This document shows, piece by piece, positions 39,501-50,399 of a stretch of DNA of 64,000 nt. Where the stretch lies: NCBI RefSeq assembly GCF_030704535.1, contig NC_081819.1, positions 21,548,001 to 21,612,000 on the forward strand, given 5' to 3'. Each line of letters starts with the position of its first letter. The stretch's first letter is position 1. The notes beneath the pieces were generated by a model, which was given only the letters and a program-made list of their open reading frames with translations, made no database searches and had not been told where the DNA came from. Both the position numbers and the translations under genes were made by a program. The stretch is from Vitis vinifera (taxonomy: Eukaryota; Streptophyta; Magnoliopsida; Vitales; Vitaceae).

Positions 39501-39611
39501 ATTGTTGATGATAACGGACAGTTTGTTTCAAGTGTCTGTTGGAGACAGAATTCGAACATGGTCGTTGCTGCAAACTCAAGTGGAAGGATAAAATTATTGC
39601 AGCTGGTGTGA
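30549..39611 (+). CDS. SPA2: SPA1/SPA2-type repressor of light signalling
   Basis: Partner of the COP1 E3 ubiquitin ligase that helps degrade photomorphogenesis factors in darkness (known for the family). Exons: 30549-32054, 33291-33448, 36803-37661, 38210-38356, 38649-38966, 39045-39104, 39420-39611; 1079 residues, close to Arabidopsis SPA1/SPA2 (about 1030). Seen in order: a long N-terminal region with the SPA1/2-type VEELTVRNY and HLYQLASGS motifs; a degenerate kinase-like domain from about residue 306 ([15 protein letters not shown], then the ASPEEL and YSLGVLLFE region); a coiled coil near 592-625; and WD40 repeats from about 750 to the end, closing with KLLQLV. The in-frame codon before the ORF is a stop at 30522-30524, so the first usable ATG is 30549. 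The intron 38357-38648 must use a GC donor (GAG|gcatgt). Symbol assigned by motif resemblance; SPA1 is equally possible. Confidence 0.88.
33703..35865 (-). mobile_element. probable 2.16-kb solo LTR in an intron of the SPA gene
   Basis: The 5-bp sequence TCTAC flanks the insertion on both sides (33698-33702 and 35866-35870). On the minus strand the element starts TGTGATGCCCCAA and ends TTGGGGGGTGATA, near-perfect inverted ends in which the usual terminal CA appears as TA. The interior is AT-rich with no open frame of note, and includes a local duplication of a GTTGACTAGGGTCA phrase at about 34381-34455. The 5-bp duplication and TG start fit LTR retrotransposons, so a solo LTR left by recombination is the best reading; a non-coding element of another class is possible. 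Confidence 0.65.
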
Positions 39612-39838
39612 AATAAAGCTCAATCTGTCTTTATTCATCCTGAACCAGATTTTATTCCTTGCAAGTTTCTTCACCAATTGGCTGTCACAAAGATTTACCT
39701 TTATGTCTTCTTAGGGCGGACAATGACTGACTACAGGAATTTGACAGATTGAAGACAAAGAAGGGGAACTGAGTTCACATGGAGCCCTCAGTTGCATATT
39801 GTGTCAGTTTGTGTGGGGTTTATGGCTTTCAAAAAGCT

Positions 39839-39845
39839 AATAAAA
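39839..39845 (+). terminator. probable polyadenylation signal of the SPA gene
   Basis: AATAAAA lies about 230 nt after the TGA at 39609-39611 and is followed by T-rich sequence, as expected near a plant cleavage site. Confidence 0.5.
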
Positions 39846-39849
39846 TCAA

Positions 39850-41083
39850 TTGAATTTTCTGACTCAAGCAGTTGCACCCTGTGAATCTCTGGGCTGATGC
39901 TAATCCTGCAAAAATGGATTGATTCATTTCAGTTCCCCATGTTACATTTGTTCAACTGAGAAAAATCGGAACTGGCAAGAATTTGGCTACATGTGTGCAT
40001 GACTGAGAATAACCAAGGCAGCATGGTTGCCAAAATCATGTTTGTCACTGAGGCATGGTCACAGCCCTTCTCGACAAGTTCACCACCAAACCAGGCTGAT
40101 ACTAGATGTAAGATGGATGAGCTGGTAGTAATGATAGCTTCTTAAGGAGTGCCTATCCTCTACAAATTACATCAATAAATTGATAAAAGAAGAACTATCA
40201 CAGTACTTTGCAATCCATTTTAAGGAGTGCAGCTACTTCTGTGAGTGCTCCTCAGAACTGGACATCAGTGGGTCCAAGGTATGCATACTTCACAGCTTCT
40301 GGAGTATTTCTTCTTTGTGCTACAGATAAAATTTGTTAAATCTTCAATCAGTTCAATTAAGCTCGTCATTGAGTTGTATGTATACAATTATTCTTGAATA
40401 ATTACACAAATGTACATCAGGTGTAACTTTACTGACTTTTGGCAGGACATGAATGAAATGCTTGTTGTTTCTTAAAAAAAAAAAAGTAATTAGTATATAA
40501 TATTTGTCATCTTGTCTTCTCGTATTGGATCCTTTGGTTCTGATTCATGCCCGCCATTGTATGTATTCACTGTTCTCCCATATGGGATCTCCTTTGCCTC
40601 TTGCTGAAATGAACTAAGCTCCCCATTCCTCACCTTTTTGTTGGAGGGAATGATCATGATTTTATGCCTGAGTTTGTTCTGGAATTTTTTGTAAGATTAG
40701 GTGTTCAATTAACCAATACCAAAATGTGAGTCAGGCCTAATAGGTTTAATTTTTGATGCATAAGGATGTATTAACTTAAAGACATGCTAGAACCCAAAAT
40801 AATCCAAAGCAAATCCCGGCTAAAGGAAATTGAATTTTTTCATAGATTAAGAACTGTGGTTGTTCAGATCAGATAACTCTTCTCCAGAATCACAGATTTT
40901 GGGATATAGTCTATGCTGACTAAACTGTTCCTACCCTAAATCACATACTAGATACATAGATTGTGGGAACAAAACTGTAAGACAAAGGGAAGGAAAGGAA
41001 TGTTTCTGGTCTGGCAACCACAGATTGTCTGGGAAGTTGGACTGATGATTTCCTGCTGGCATAATGATTTTGTACATCGAGGC
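39850..41083. other. intergenic spacer between convergent genes
   Basis: About 1.2 kb between the SPA 3' end (+) and the kinase stop codon (-). No coding potential was recognised; it should hold the 3' UTR of the kinase gene. Confidence 0.6.
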
Positions 41084-43339
41084 CTAGGAGAGCTCAGAAT
41101 CTGAGGCATGCCCACGTGTTCTTCGTGGTTTTGGGATCATTGCCACTAGATGCCCCTCGGAGCTCAGTCTGATAGTACGCCCACATGGGCTCATCAGTGG
41201 AGGTCTGAGCAATTGTCCTTTAGGTGTTCCTGTAAAACAAAAGCCATCAAGATGATGTTAGTCTAATGTATGAAGAGAGCACTGCTCCTAGCTTCTTGCA
41301 AAATCCTTCATAGTTCCTGCTGTTTCTGTCATTAACCCTTGACAAAAATTAACAGCCAACTCTAGTTGTTTTCCAGGAAAATGATGGTGCATGACTAGAG
41401 AAAGGAAAATTAGAGATAAGATATAACCTGTTTGCTTAATGACTTTCACACTGGAAGATTTCTTCAAGACTGAAATTTTTTTGCTCGTAGTTTCAGAAGA
41501 AACTGAAGGCTTCTTTTCAGTCATGGGTGGGGGTGGATCATCAATTATGGTCAGAGGCTCATCTCCACAGGTTGAATATCCATCACTTCCTGATTCTGAA
41601 CTCTTTTGTTTAGGAATTGCATGTAATTTCTCCTTCTCCACAGCTCTATAGACAAAAATCTGAAATGGGATGTCTGATATTGGCAGTGGATCAGAACTTC
41701 TCCATGAGGGTATCGTCTTCAGAAGCCCTGCCTCAATGTCACAGAAATCAACAAGTGGCACTGGGGCATCTGGCTGGCTGTGATCAGGGTTCATAGCTAG
41801 GAACCATTTCGTATACCTAAGAATCCTACAGATGGATGAGAAGCTTGGCCGCTGATTCGGGTCAGTATGCCAACATTTCTTTGTCAAGTTTGTTATGTAT
41901 TTTGGTGAATTGGATGGGAAAAGGGGCCTCTCCCCTGCCCTAATATTTCGACTCATCTTATCTCCTTGAAGATGGCTATCCTCAAAAGGGACTTTCCCAG
42001 TCAAGAGTTCAAAACAAACCATTCCAAAACTGTACACATCTGCCTTCTCTGTGTACTTGAAATTCCCAGTTTTACCCAGCTGTTCTTGATCTGCTAGAAC
42101 TTCTGGAGCATGCCATATAAACGGGAGATTCACAGCTTGATTTGGAGAAGTTTTCTGGTTTAAGTTTTTAGTGGAAGATAAACCGAACCCTGAAACTTTG
42201 GCATGCAAATACCCTTCTGTGGAGATGCTCCTTGCTTTAACAAGAATGTTAGAAGGATTTAGATCCCCATGGTAGATTTTCTTTGAGTGGAGATACTCCA
42301 TTCCTCTTGCAACTTGAAGCATAAGATCAACTGCAACAGGAAGAGAAAATGGAAGTCTCCTCCTTGGTCCACATATCTCCTTGAGATGGCTGCAGAGATC
42401 TTTATACATTAGTTCCATAACCAAAAAACACTCTCTCTTTTCCTCATCAATGAACCCACAAAGTAAGCGCATTATATTCGGGTGGGAGAGGGACAAGAGT
42501 TGGGATATTTCAGGGACAAGAGGCTCAATCTCCCCGTAGAAGTGTCTTAAAGCAAAGCTTTCACCCAACCACATGATCTCCTTGTACTGGCTCCCGCTCC
42601 CTAGCCGCCGCCTCACCTGGTAGTCCTTAGAGCCCAGTAGGATTGAACTCGGTAGGAGCTTCCCATTCAAAGGCTGTGACACATCCAAGTTCTTGAAAAG
42701 GAGATCCCTGAGTCGTTGTTCATACTTTGTTAAGCTCACTGAACCTGAAGGTCTCTTCCCTTGGATTTTGTTGAGGAGAATCCACCTATCTTCTCTCCAA
42801 ACTTCATCTACCCGGCTGCAGAAGTCCTTAGAGATCAAATACTGCTTCCCGAATCTCCATTGAAAGAGTTTCGGGTCTTGCCATTCTTTCTGATACTTCG
42901 TGGAGAACAATACCCTCTTCTTCTGTATCTCATCCTGGTCCCAACCCGAGTTTTCTCCTGCAATTTCAATGGCTTCAATGACCACTGGAAAGCAGCAGAG
43001 CAAGTTATGGATGTGAAACTCAACGCTGTCCGTGTTCTGATAGAATATAATGGCTTTAGCCCACCATTCTTTCGTGTCCAAACACTGTCTTACGTAGTGT
43101 TCTCCTTCTTTGAATACCCCGTGCAACTCCCTCAGGGGCTGTTCAAGAATTTTCCATTTTGTATGCTTCTCGTCTAATCGAAGATTCTGCTTCATCTCTT
43201 CTGCTACTGTGTGATAAGCCAAGTCGAGAACATCCAGCAACAAACAGCATTGCCTCTGGTTGATCTGAATATCTTCCCGGAACACCATAAATGCCTTCAA
43301 ACTCCCCAAAACCTCTCCCATTTGCCTGAATTGCTCCAT
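41084..43339 (-). CDS. DUF1221-containing protein kinase homologue, likely pseudokinase
   Basis: Plant protein with an N-terminal DUF1221 region (about residues 1-240) and a protein-kinase fold (about 240-510); role unknown. Exons on the minus strand: 43339-41428 and 41229-41084, 685 residues. Catalytic motifs are altered. The VAIK lysine is Arg265 (ALRHF), the HRD motif is HGD with Asp359 kept (YHGDLNPSN), and DFG is GFG at 384-386. The APE motif is intact at about 411-413. The long exon would run on to a stop at 41288, but splicing GTTATAT donor to the TTTTACAG acceptor restores the C-terminus (GTPKGQLLRPP to GHASDSELS) that I recall from relatives. ATG 43339 (MEQFRQMGE) is preferred because family members begin this way and AAATTTTCAG just upstream looks like a leader-intron acceptor. 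ATG 43372 is the alternative. Confidence 0.85.
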
Positions 43340-43439
43340 CGCTGAACCTGAAAATTTACCTCCAAATGTCATGAAAGATTAGCAGACATTAGAAACAAAC
43401 ATAGATGCGGGGATGAAGATGAAGATGAAAAAGTTACCA

Positions 43440-46020
43440 ACCGAGGAATGGTGGGAAAAATGGTAACCGGCGAAAAAAGGAGGCCTGAGAAACTGAGCTT
43501 TAATGAGAGTTTGGATTATAAAAAATCAGCAAGTGGGTGCCCGAGAAAATGTGAATTCCTATCAAATTCTCACGAACCCAGCAGGAATTCAGCAGAATCG
43601 AAGCTACCCGCCTCTATTTCCTCAGCCAAATTCCCGAACAAACAGAAAGAGACCGGAGTTTGATAACCAGGAATCACTCAAAAAGGTTGATTGCCAACAA
43701 AAGTTTGGAAACAACTGCAAGCAAATCACAAGAAACTGATTCCTGGGAAATTCTAGCATCACCGGGAGACCGATGGAAGCTAGAGTTTTCCCAGGAAATT
43801 TTTCATAGACTGTTTGGGAATTGTTGAGAAGTTTTTGAAAAAGGAAATGCAAACCAAACATTTGTTATCTTTGTTCGTATTGGTGGCTATGGCCGTTGAT
43901 AATCCGCTTTCTTTGCAGTTTCAATGTATAAGATTTCCCGCGAGTTTAGATGTTGTTGTTCTGAGATTGGTGATTCATAGTCAGACATGCATGTTAACCG
44001 TTTTAACTGACTTCGGTTATTATTCCCGCCTTCCTTCTTTATTATAACTACATAATTGTTTTAATAAAAAAGTACCCTGGATTTTTTATTTTTTTTTTCA
44101 AATTAGTTTGGAATCATAGTGGGGTTTTAGGCGATAAAAGATTGATTTGGACACAAATATGTTATTTTTATAAATAAATATTTAATTCTATTTATAAAAT
44201 TTTTATCAATATTTAAATATGTTTCTTGGATTTAATTTATAAAATTTTATTTCATAAATAATCGTTTGGTATTTATAAAACTCCCTTTTATGATTGTTTG
44301 ACAATTTTTTTTTTTATGGTTTTCTATAATTTTTTATACCCACCACAGGCTAGTTAAATGCTAAAAAAAGAAAAAATTCTTAGAAAGTGTTTGGTAAAAC
44401 TTAATATTCGTTACTTAATAACTAAGTTAGATTTTAAATTAAATTATATTTAAATTATGAATTTAAAATTTATTATTTAATTTTTATTTTAAGTATTAAG
44501 ATTATCTAATAAAATTAATTTTAAATTTATTCTCACATATTATAATTATGATAAAGTAGGTTAAGTAATAATGAAAGTATCGTGAAATAAAAAAAAAATC
44601 ATAAAGGTAATTGGGACAAATATGAGTAAAAAAGTAAAATAAAAAATATCAATTTAAAAATAAATTAATTATTTTTACTTATTACTTAAAAAAAAAATTT
44701 ATTTTTAGTCATATCATTAAATTATTTATTAAATATACTTAATGTCTTAAATTAAGTTATTAAATCATTTTAAGTTATTAAGTTGATTTATCAAACACCT
44801 ACTTAATTTAGGTAGATTTTTTTAATTTTTATTTTTAGACATAAAAAAAAATAGTAACTTGTACATAAAATGTGATAACTCTTATATTAAAAAAGAATAT
44901 GGATTTATATTATCTCCTTGATAATTATTTTAAAGTTTTAAGAAAGTAAAAATTTCTTAATAGCTAAAATTTCTCTTAGTGGTTTTTAAAAGTTATTATC
45001 TTTTTAAATTTTAACAATTTTTTGTATTTTATATAGGAATTATTATTATTTTTTATTTAAAAAGAAAAAAGAAAACAAGACGCTTGCAAAAATTTAAATG
45101 TGTTTATTTTCTCAATTTTTGTTGTAATTTAAAAATAAAAAATAAAAAGTGAGTTAACAAATATAGTTTTTAAATTCTTCATATAAGAAAATTGCAACCA
45201 AAAATACAATATAAATTAAAAAGAAAAAAATAAAAATAATAATTGACTTTATTAAATTTATAATTGAGATCGATTTTGAAAAAATATCCTCAATTTCAAA
45301 TAGAGGAAGGGTTCTCAAAAGTTTAAATAAACTTTAAAAAAAAAATCTTAAAAAATAAATTTTTAATTAGTTGGATTTATATTATTGATTTTCAAACTTA
45401 AAACGAATCTAATATGAACATTAGAAATTTTTGTTTTTCATAAATCATATTTTGAGTTATATAATTTAATGTAATATTTAATAAAAATTATATGATATTT
45501 AATTTGTACTTTCAACTCCAATTTTAATCAAAACCGAAAAATAATCACAAAAATTTAATTGTATTAGCAAAAATTATACGAAAAATAAGGATATATTTAG
45601 CAATTGTTTTTTAATAATAATTTTCTATTCTTTATAATAAATTAATGGAAAAACACATTTTAAAAAACTATTTTTTGTTTACTGTTATTAAAAATAGAGA
45701 ATACGGTAGCAAATAATATTTTTTAATTGTATTTATTTATTTTAAAAACTAATTATATAAATATATCAAATGATTAAAAAAAAATACTAAATTTAAAAAA
45801 GATTTTTAAAACATATTTAAAATTATTAAAAACAAATCAGGTTCCACGTGAAATTTTATTTTTATAAAATATCAAAAATGGGTTTTCAAATTTTTTTTTT
45901 TCCTTTTTTTTAATTGAAAAGTGGAATCAGGATATTTTAAATTTGGATAAAACTTATAATTAAATATTTTAGGAAAAAAAAATTATCACACAAGAGAGCC
46001 TCAGTGCTTTACAGCATCGA
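43440..46020. other. AT-rich intergenic region
   Basis: Lies between two divergent genes and should contain the promoters of both. Apart from the MITE at 44383-44802, only A/T-rich text and short chance frames are seen. The frames at 43.4-44.0 kb fall in the presumed leader and promoter of the kinase gene. Confidence 0.6.
44383..44802. mobile_element. PIF/Harbinger-like MITE
   Basis: The ends GAAAGTGTTTGGTAAAACTT and, reversed, GTAGGTGTTTGATAAATCAA form terminal inverted repeats. TTA flanks both sides (44380-44382, 44803-44805), the 3-bp target typical of Tourist/Harbinger elements. The 420-bp interior is AT-rich and non-coding. A diverged relative lies at about 16735-17064. Confidence 0.6.
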
Positions 46021-46071
46021 AAACGACGCCGTTTTGGCTTTAGTCCTCTCTTGTAATTAACAGCTAGCCAC

Positions 46072-47097
46072 ATGGAGAAGGAGACTTCAGATTCACACTT
46101 TGCTGGAACTGTGGGTGGAGATGCAGTGGTACTTCGTAGCTTCGCTTCTCACCATTCTCACCAGTTCTCAGGTAACCCTAAGGAAACCCTAAGACTTGTT
46201 CTCGTTTTCCCTATTTACGCCTTGCTCCACCGAATCATTGCCCTCACGAACCCTAATTTCAATTCTGTTTAACTGGGTTCGTTTTTGTATGACATGAAGA
46301 TGTGTAATTTTGACTCAATGCTCGAGGAGAAATCGTTTGGATTAAGTGGGTTTCTCGTTTTATGTTGACCCAAATTCGTCTGATTTGGTTGTTTTGTTTG
46401 AAAATTATGGGTTGGTATAACCAAATTTGTGCAGTGTGAATATTAGTGTGTGATTTAGGTGGAAATATTGGCTGCTGATATGGTATAAAATACCCACAGA
46501 AAAGTCAAGAAGGAAGGGTTATCAATGTGGGGTTTTGGGATTTTGAATGGATTATGAATGCGAATTGTGGGTGTGTGTAGAGTGGAATAGGGTTATTTTT
46601 TGATAGGCAAAGAACAAATATGGTATAGAAAGTTTGGTAGGGCATTTTTTGAGAAGTTTCACTACAATATTTTCTTGGAATATCGAAGTTGTTGGTCGGT
46701 CGTTTTAAAGATGGTAGGTGTTTTAACAGCTGAAGATGGAAGACAATGGGTTTTCAAACATGTCTGTTGTTTAATGAAATGGGAAAGGGTTTCTGAAAAA
46801 ACTATTTGCATTTTGCTGTCTATGGATCATTTGGGTCTCTGTTGCTGGCATTGGGCATGGGAAATTCCATTAAAAATCATTATGGAAATGAGTATTGATT
46901 TAGATTGCATTCATCATTTTGATAATGAACAGTTTGTGATTTTCATTTTAGTCTTCTGAGTTCAAGGGGGTGTTTGAAAAAAGGAAAAAGGAAAGACAGA
47001 ATAGATGTAACATTTTATTATTCTGCTATTTTTGTAGACTTTAGATTCATAGTCTTGTTGTATGTCAGGGGATTTTGACCACACTCTCACAGAGTAA
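46072..47097 (+). promoter_or_regulatory. out-of-frame upstream ORF overlapping the transporter start
   Basis: ATG at 46072 (MEKETSDSHF) lies 49 nt before the transporter ATG in a different frame. After splicing of 46171 to 47069 it would end at the TAA at 47095-47097, giving about 42 codons. It matters only if transcription starts upstream of 46072, which sequence alone does not show. Confidence 0.4.
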
Positions 47098-50000
47098 TGG
47101 AGGTTATAAGTATGACTATGCCACTGTTCCTTTCCTTGCCGAAGTGTTTAAGGTACTTCTGATTCCATTAGATCCAACCTCTGCTCTCATTCAGAAAACA
47201 TGTTTGTCCCTAAATTCGATTCTCATTACAATAAATTCTGAGTTGTCCATTTTTTAATTATTGATAATCCTTCATTACCTTGCTGACAAAATATTTTAAT
47301 TGCAGCTTCTGGTATCTAGTGTTCTTCTTTGGAGAGAATGCAAGAGATCACCTCCTCCCAGAATGACTACAGAATGGAAGAGTATTCGTTTATTTCCCAT
47401 TCCTTCAATCATATACCTTATTCATAATAATGTTCAATTTGCCACCTTGACCTATGTGGATACATCCACATATCAGATAATGGGAAATCTGAAGATTGTT
47501 ACGACCGGAATATTATTCAGGTGCTTCTCATATATACATTGTTTTAATATAAATTAATGCTCATAAAGGAAGGTCTGCTTCTGTTGTTGTTGTGATGTTT
47601 ATAATTAGCAATTATTTCTACTTTATGTTTCAGGCTGTTCTTGAGGAGGAAGCTCTCTAATCTACAATGGATGGCAATTGTTCTATTGGCTATTGGAACA
47701 ACAACAAGCCAGGTTTATTCCTTTCTTTGTTATTTAGTTTATACAGTAATGTCATGTAAAAAGAATTGGCATTTAGATGGCTTTAAGCTACTAGGCTAAA
47801 ATTTAGATGCTTGAGTGGTCCACAACTGAAGTATTTTTAATAGGAGTTACATCATACATAATAATATGAGAGAAACATAGCTCAGAAAAACCTGAGGACT
47901 TGCCACCATATTAACATCTACCGTGGAGATGGGAAGATTTCTGAGTCGATTTCATCTAACAAAAAGAAGTTGCTAAAATAATCATGGACTTTGCAAAGGA
48001 AACATGATATTGCAATGATTGAAGCCTTATGATTTGATTGGTTTTGCTGTCCTATTTGCTTAGGTGCCATTAATACATATCCGTTATTTGCCCATCAAAA
48101 AAATGATTTCCACTATTCAATTTAAGTGAAAGAAACAGCATGTGGTAGTAACTAGAGGATGATCCAAATGCTAAAAGGGCAAATGACAACTTGGCTAATT
48201 GAGTCCATATATTCATTACTATGATGTGATTCATGATCATTAAGATGCCAATGCAACTGAACATGGTTCAAGCATGACAACAAAGAGACATGAAGAAATC
48301 TTCAGCTAAGAATAAGTTGTTTCCGTAGCTACACTTTAGTCCTAAATTGTAGGGGAAATGGTAGCTTGCTCATAAAAAAGAGAAGGTAACCCCATCCCAC
48401 CTCACAATAAAGGAAAAAAAGAAAAATGCTGAACTTTCGCTCATTTTGTTAGAGTGTGTCCAAGTGAAGGCATTGCCCCTATACGAATAGGGTAAATGAT
48501 AGGTTCAGTTATCATGCAATATTTCCAATTTGCCAAACCCTACTGCGCAAACAAGTTGCTATCAGAGGCTTGTGCGTGATTGCTTTTAGCTAATAAATAA
48601 AAGTTTACCATAGCTTAACCAAGATTTCAAGGTTCTTGCTAAATGTGTAATTATGAAACTTATAAAAAAAAAAACTAAATGTGTAATTATGAAATCCAGT
48701 GAGAAGGAGGCATTTTTTATAAGATAAATAAAATAAAACCTTTGAAAGTTTTTGTATATTTTCTCTGTCAAACTAGAGCCTTTCCAACTCCCTACCCAGA
48801 TATTACAATTTCATATGCAAAAATCTATAGCAAAGCCATATTTCTTGAACATATGTCACTTGACTGATTGTTTTCATGGGTAATTGAGGCAAAATATTCC
48901 CTAGACACCTGTGTTGTCATCATAATTGGAATGCCTTGATATAGGTTAGAGGCTGTGGAGAGGCTTCATGTGACTCCCTTTTCTCAGCACCTATTCAAGG
49001 ATACATGTTGGGAATTCTGTCTGCTTGTCTTTCAGCACTAGCTGGTGTTTACACGGAGTTCTTGATGAAGAAGAACGATGACAGCTTATACTGGCAGAAT
49101 GTACAGTTATACACGTAAGTTGACCTTTTTGTGCACAAATCATGTAACCATGTAAGCATATAGAAATGCCAGTCTATTCCTCTTCACAGGTGTAGTAGGT
49201 ATGAGCATTGAGGTTTTTTCAATTAAGATAATTTTTTGTTTCAAGTTTTAGAGTCTCTTAGAGAAAGTGATTAAAGTGATTAAGATGACTAAAATTCATC
49301 CTCCAAAATCTGTAATTTAGAAAAGGTCGTTTGCAGGTTTGGTGCAATTTTCAACATGGCACGACTTATCTTGGATGATTACAGAAGCGGATTTGAGAAA
49401 GGGCCATGGTGGCATCGCCTTTTTAATGGATACAGTGTCACAACATGGATGGTGGTTTTGAATCTAGGGTCTACTGGTCTTCTGGTTTCATGGTTAATGA
49501 AATATGCTGACAATATTGTAAAGGTATCTATCTCCTTTATCTATATCTTACCAGAGAGTGGGTACAGATCATGACAGTCTGATATCATATATTTGCCTAT
49601 TTTTCTCACAGATCTCTTAACTGCAATTTTTTTATTTTTTATTTATTTTAAGGTGTATTCTACATCAATGGCTATGCTGCTGACAATGGTTTTATCTGTG
49701 TTCCTCTTCAATTTCAAGCCAACTTTGCAGGTAGGCTTCCAGGCCTATGAAGTTTGATTGTTCTGCCATCTTTTGCATCTCCTTTATTTCATTGTGATTT
49801 AGCTACCACTTGAGTAATTTATTCCTCAGGACTGCATGGAGATGAAATCATTCTATTTAGCTTTATGGAAATGTTAAATAGGGTATATTTTGTTGCATGT
49901 GTAGGATCATTTTTTGAGATTTGTGAAAGAACTTCATCTCATTCATCTACTAGTACTCAGAAAAGCAAAACATGATTTATTATAGTTTTTTTTGTGGTGG

Positions 50001-50399
50001 CTTGATACTGTTGCTGCATTCTTCACTGTGAATTTGGGCCCTTAAGTAGCATTGGAGATGAAACAATATCCTTCTCAAGTGGGTACCCAAATGTCCGCTA
50101 ATTGGGTGAAAACATTTCAGTTGATGTCCTCGATGAATCTATGTTAATAGCAAGAACTTCACAAACTTTGTCTTGTCTGATGCTTATTAGAGCTGTGTTT
50201 TCTCGCCTTTTGTTTAGTGATTTCTAATCATTGATCTTCTATCTCTCCCTTTATTTGTGTGATACAGCTTTTCTTGGGTATTGTCATCTGCATGATGTCT
50301 CTACACATGTATTTTGCCCCTCCAACCATGCTTGTAGATTTGCCTCTGACTGTAAAATCAGCTCCAGAGAGTCATATTGATCGAAGAACAAATTCTTGA
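46121..50399 (+). CDS. nucleotide-sugar transporter, CMP-sialic acid transporter 1-like
   Basis: Golgi membrane carrier of the NST/drug-metabolite transporter superfamily, moving nucleotide-activated sugars into the Golgi lumen. Eight exons with GT-AG introns: 46121-46171, 47069-47152, 47306-47520, 47634-47712, 48945-49114, 49337-49523, 49653-49730, 50268-50399; 331 residues without a stop, against about 340 for the Arabidopsis homologue. Family landmarks are MQWYFVASLLTILTSSQ (exon 1), SQSNGGYKYDYATVPFLAE (exon 2), NNVQFATLTYVDTSTYQIMG (exon 3), LSALAGVYTEFLMKKN (exon 5), LVSWLMKYADNIVKVYSTS (exons 6-7) and HMYFAPP (exon 8). The hydrophobic pattern fits about ten membrane spans. The start is set by the family N-terminus; the upstream ATG at 46072 is out of frame. 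The true substrate in plants is unsettled, since plants have little or no sialic acid. Confidence 0.92.

Noticed and set aside
42761..43177. 138-codon plus-strand frame antisense to the kinase
   Set aside because: Shadow of the kinase coding sequence on the other strand; no independent domain.
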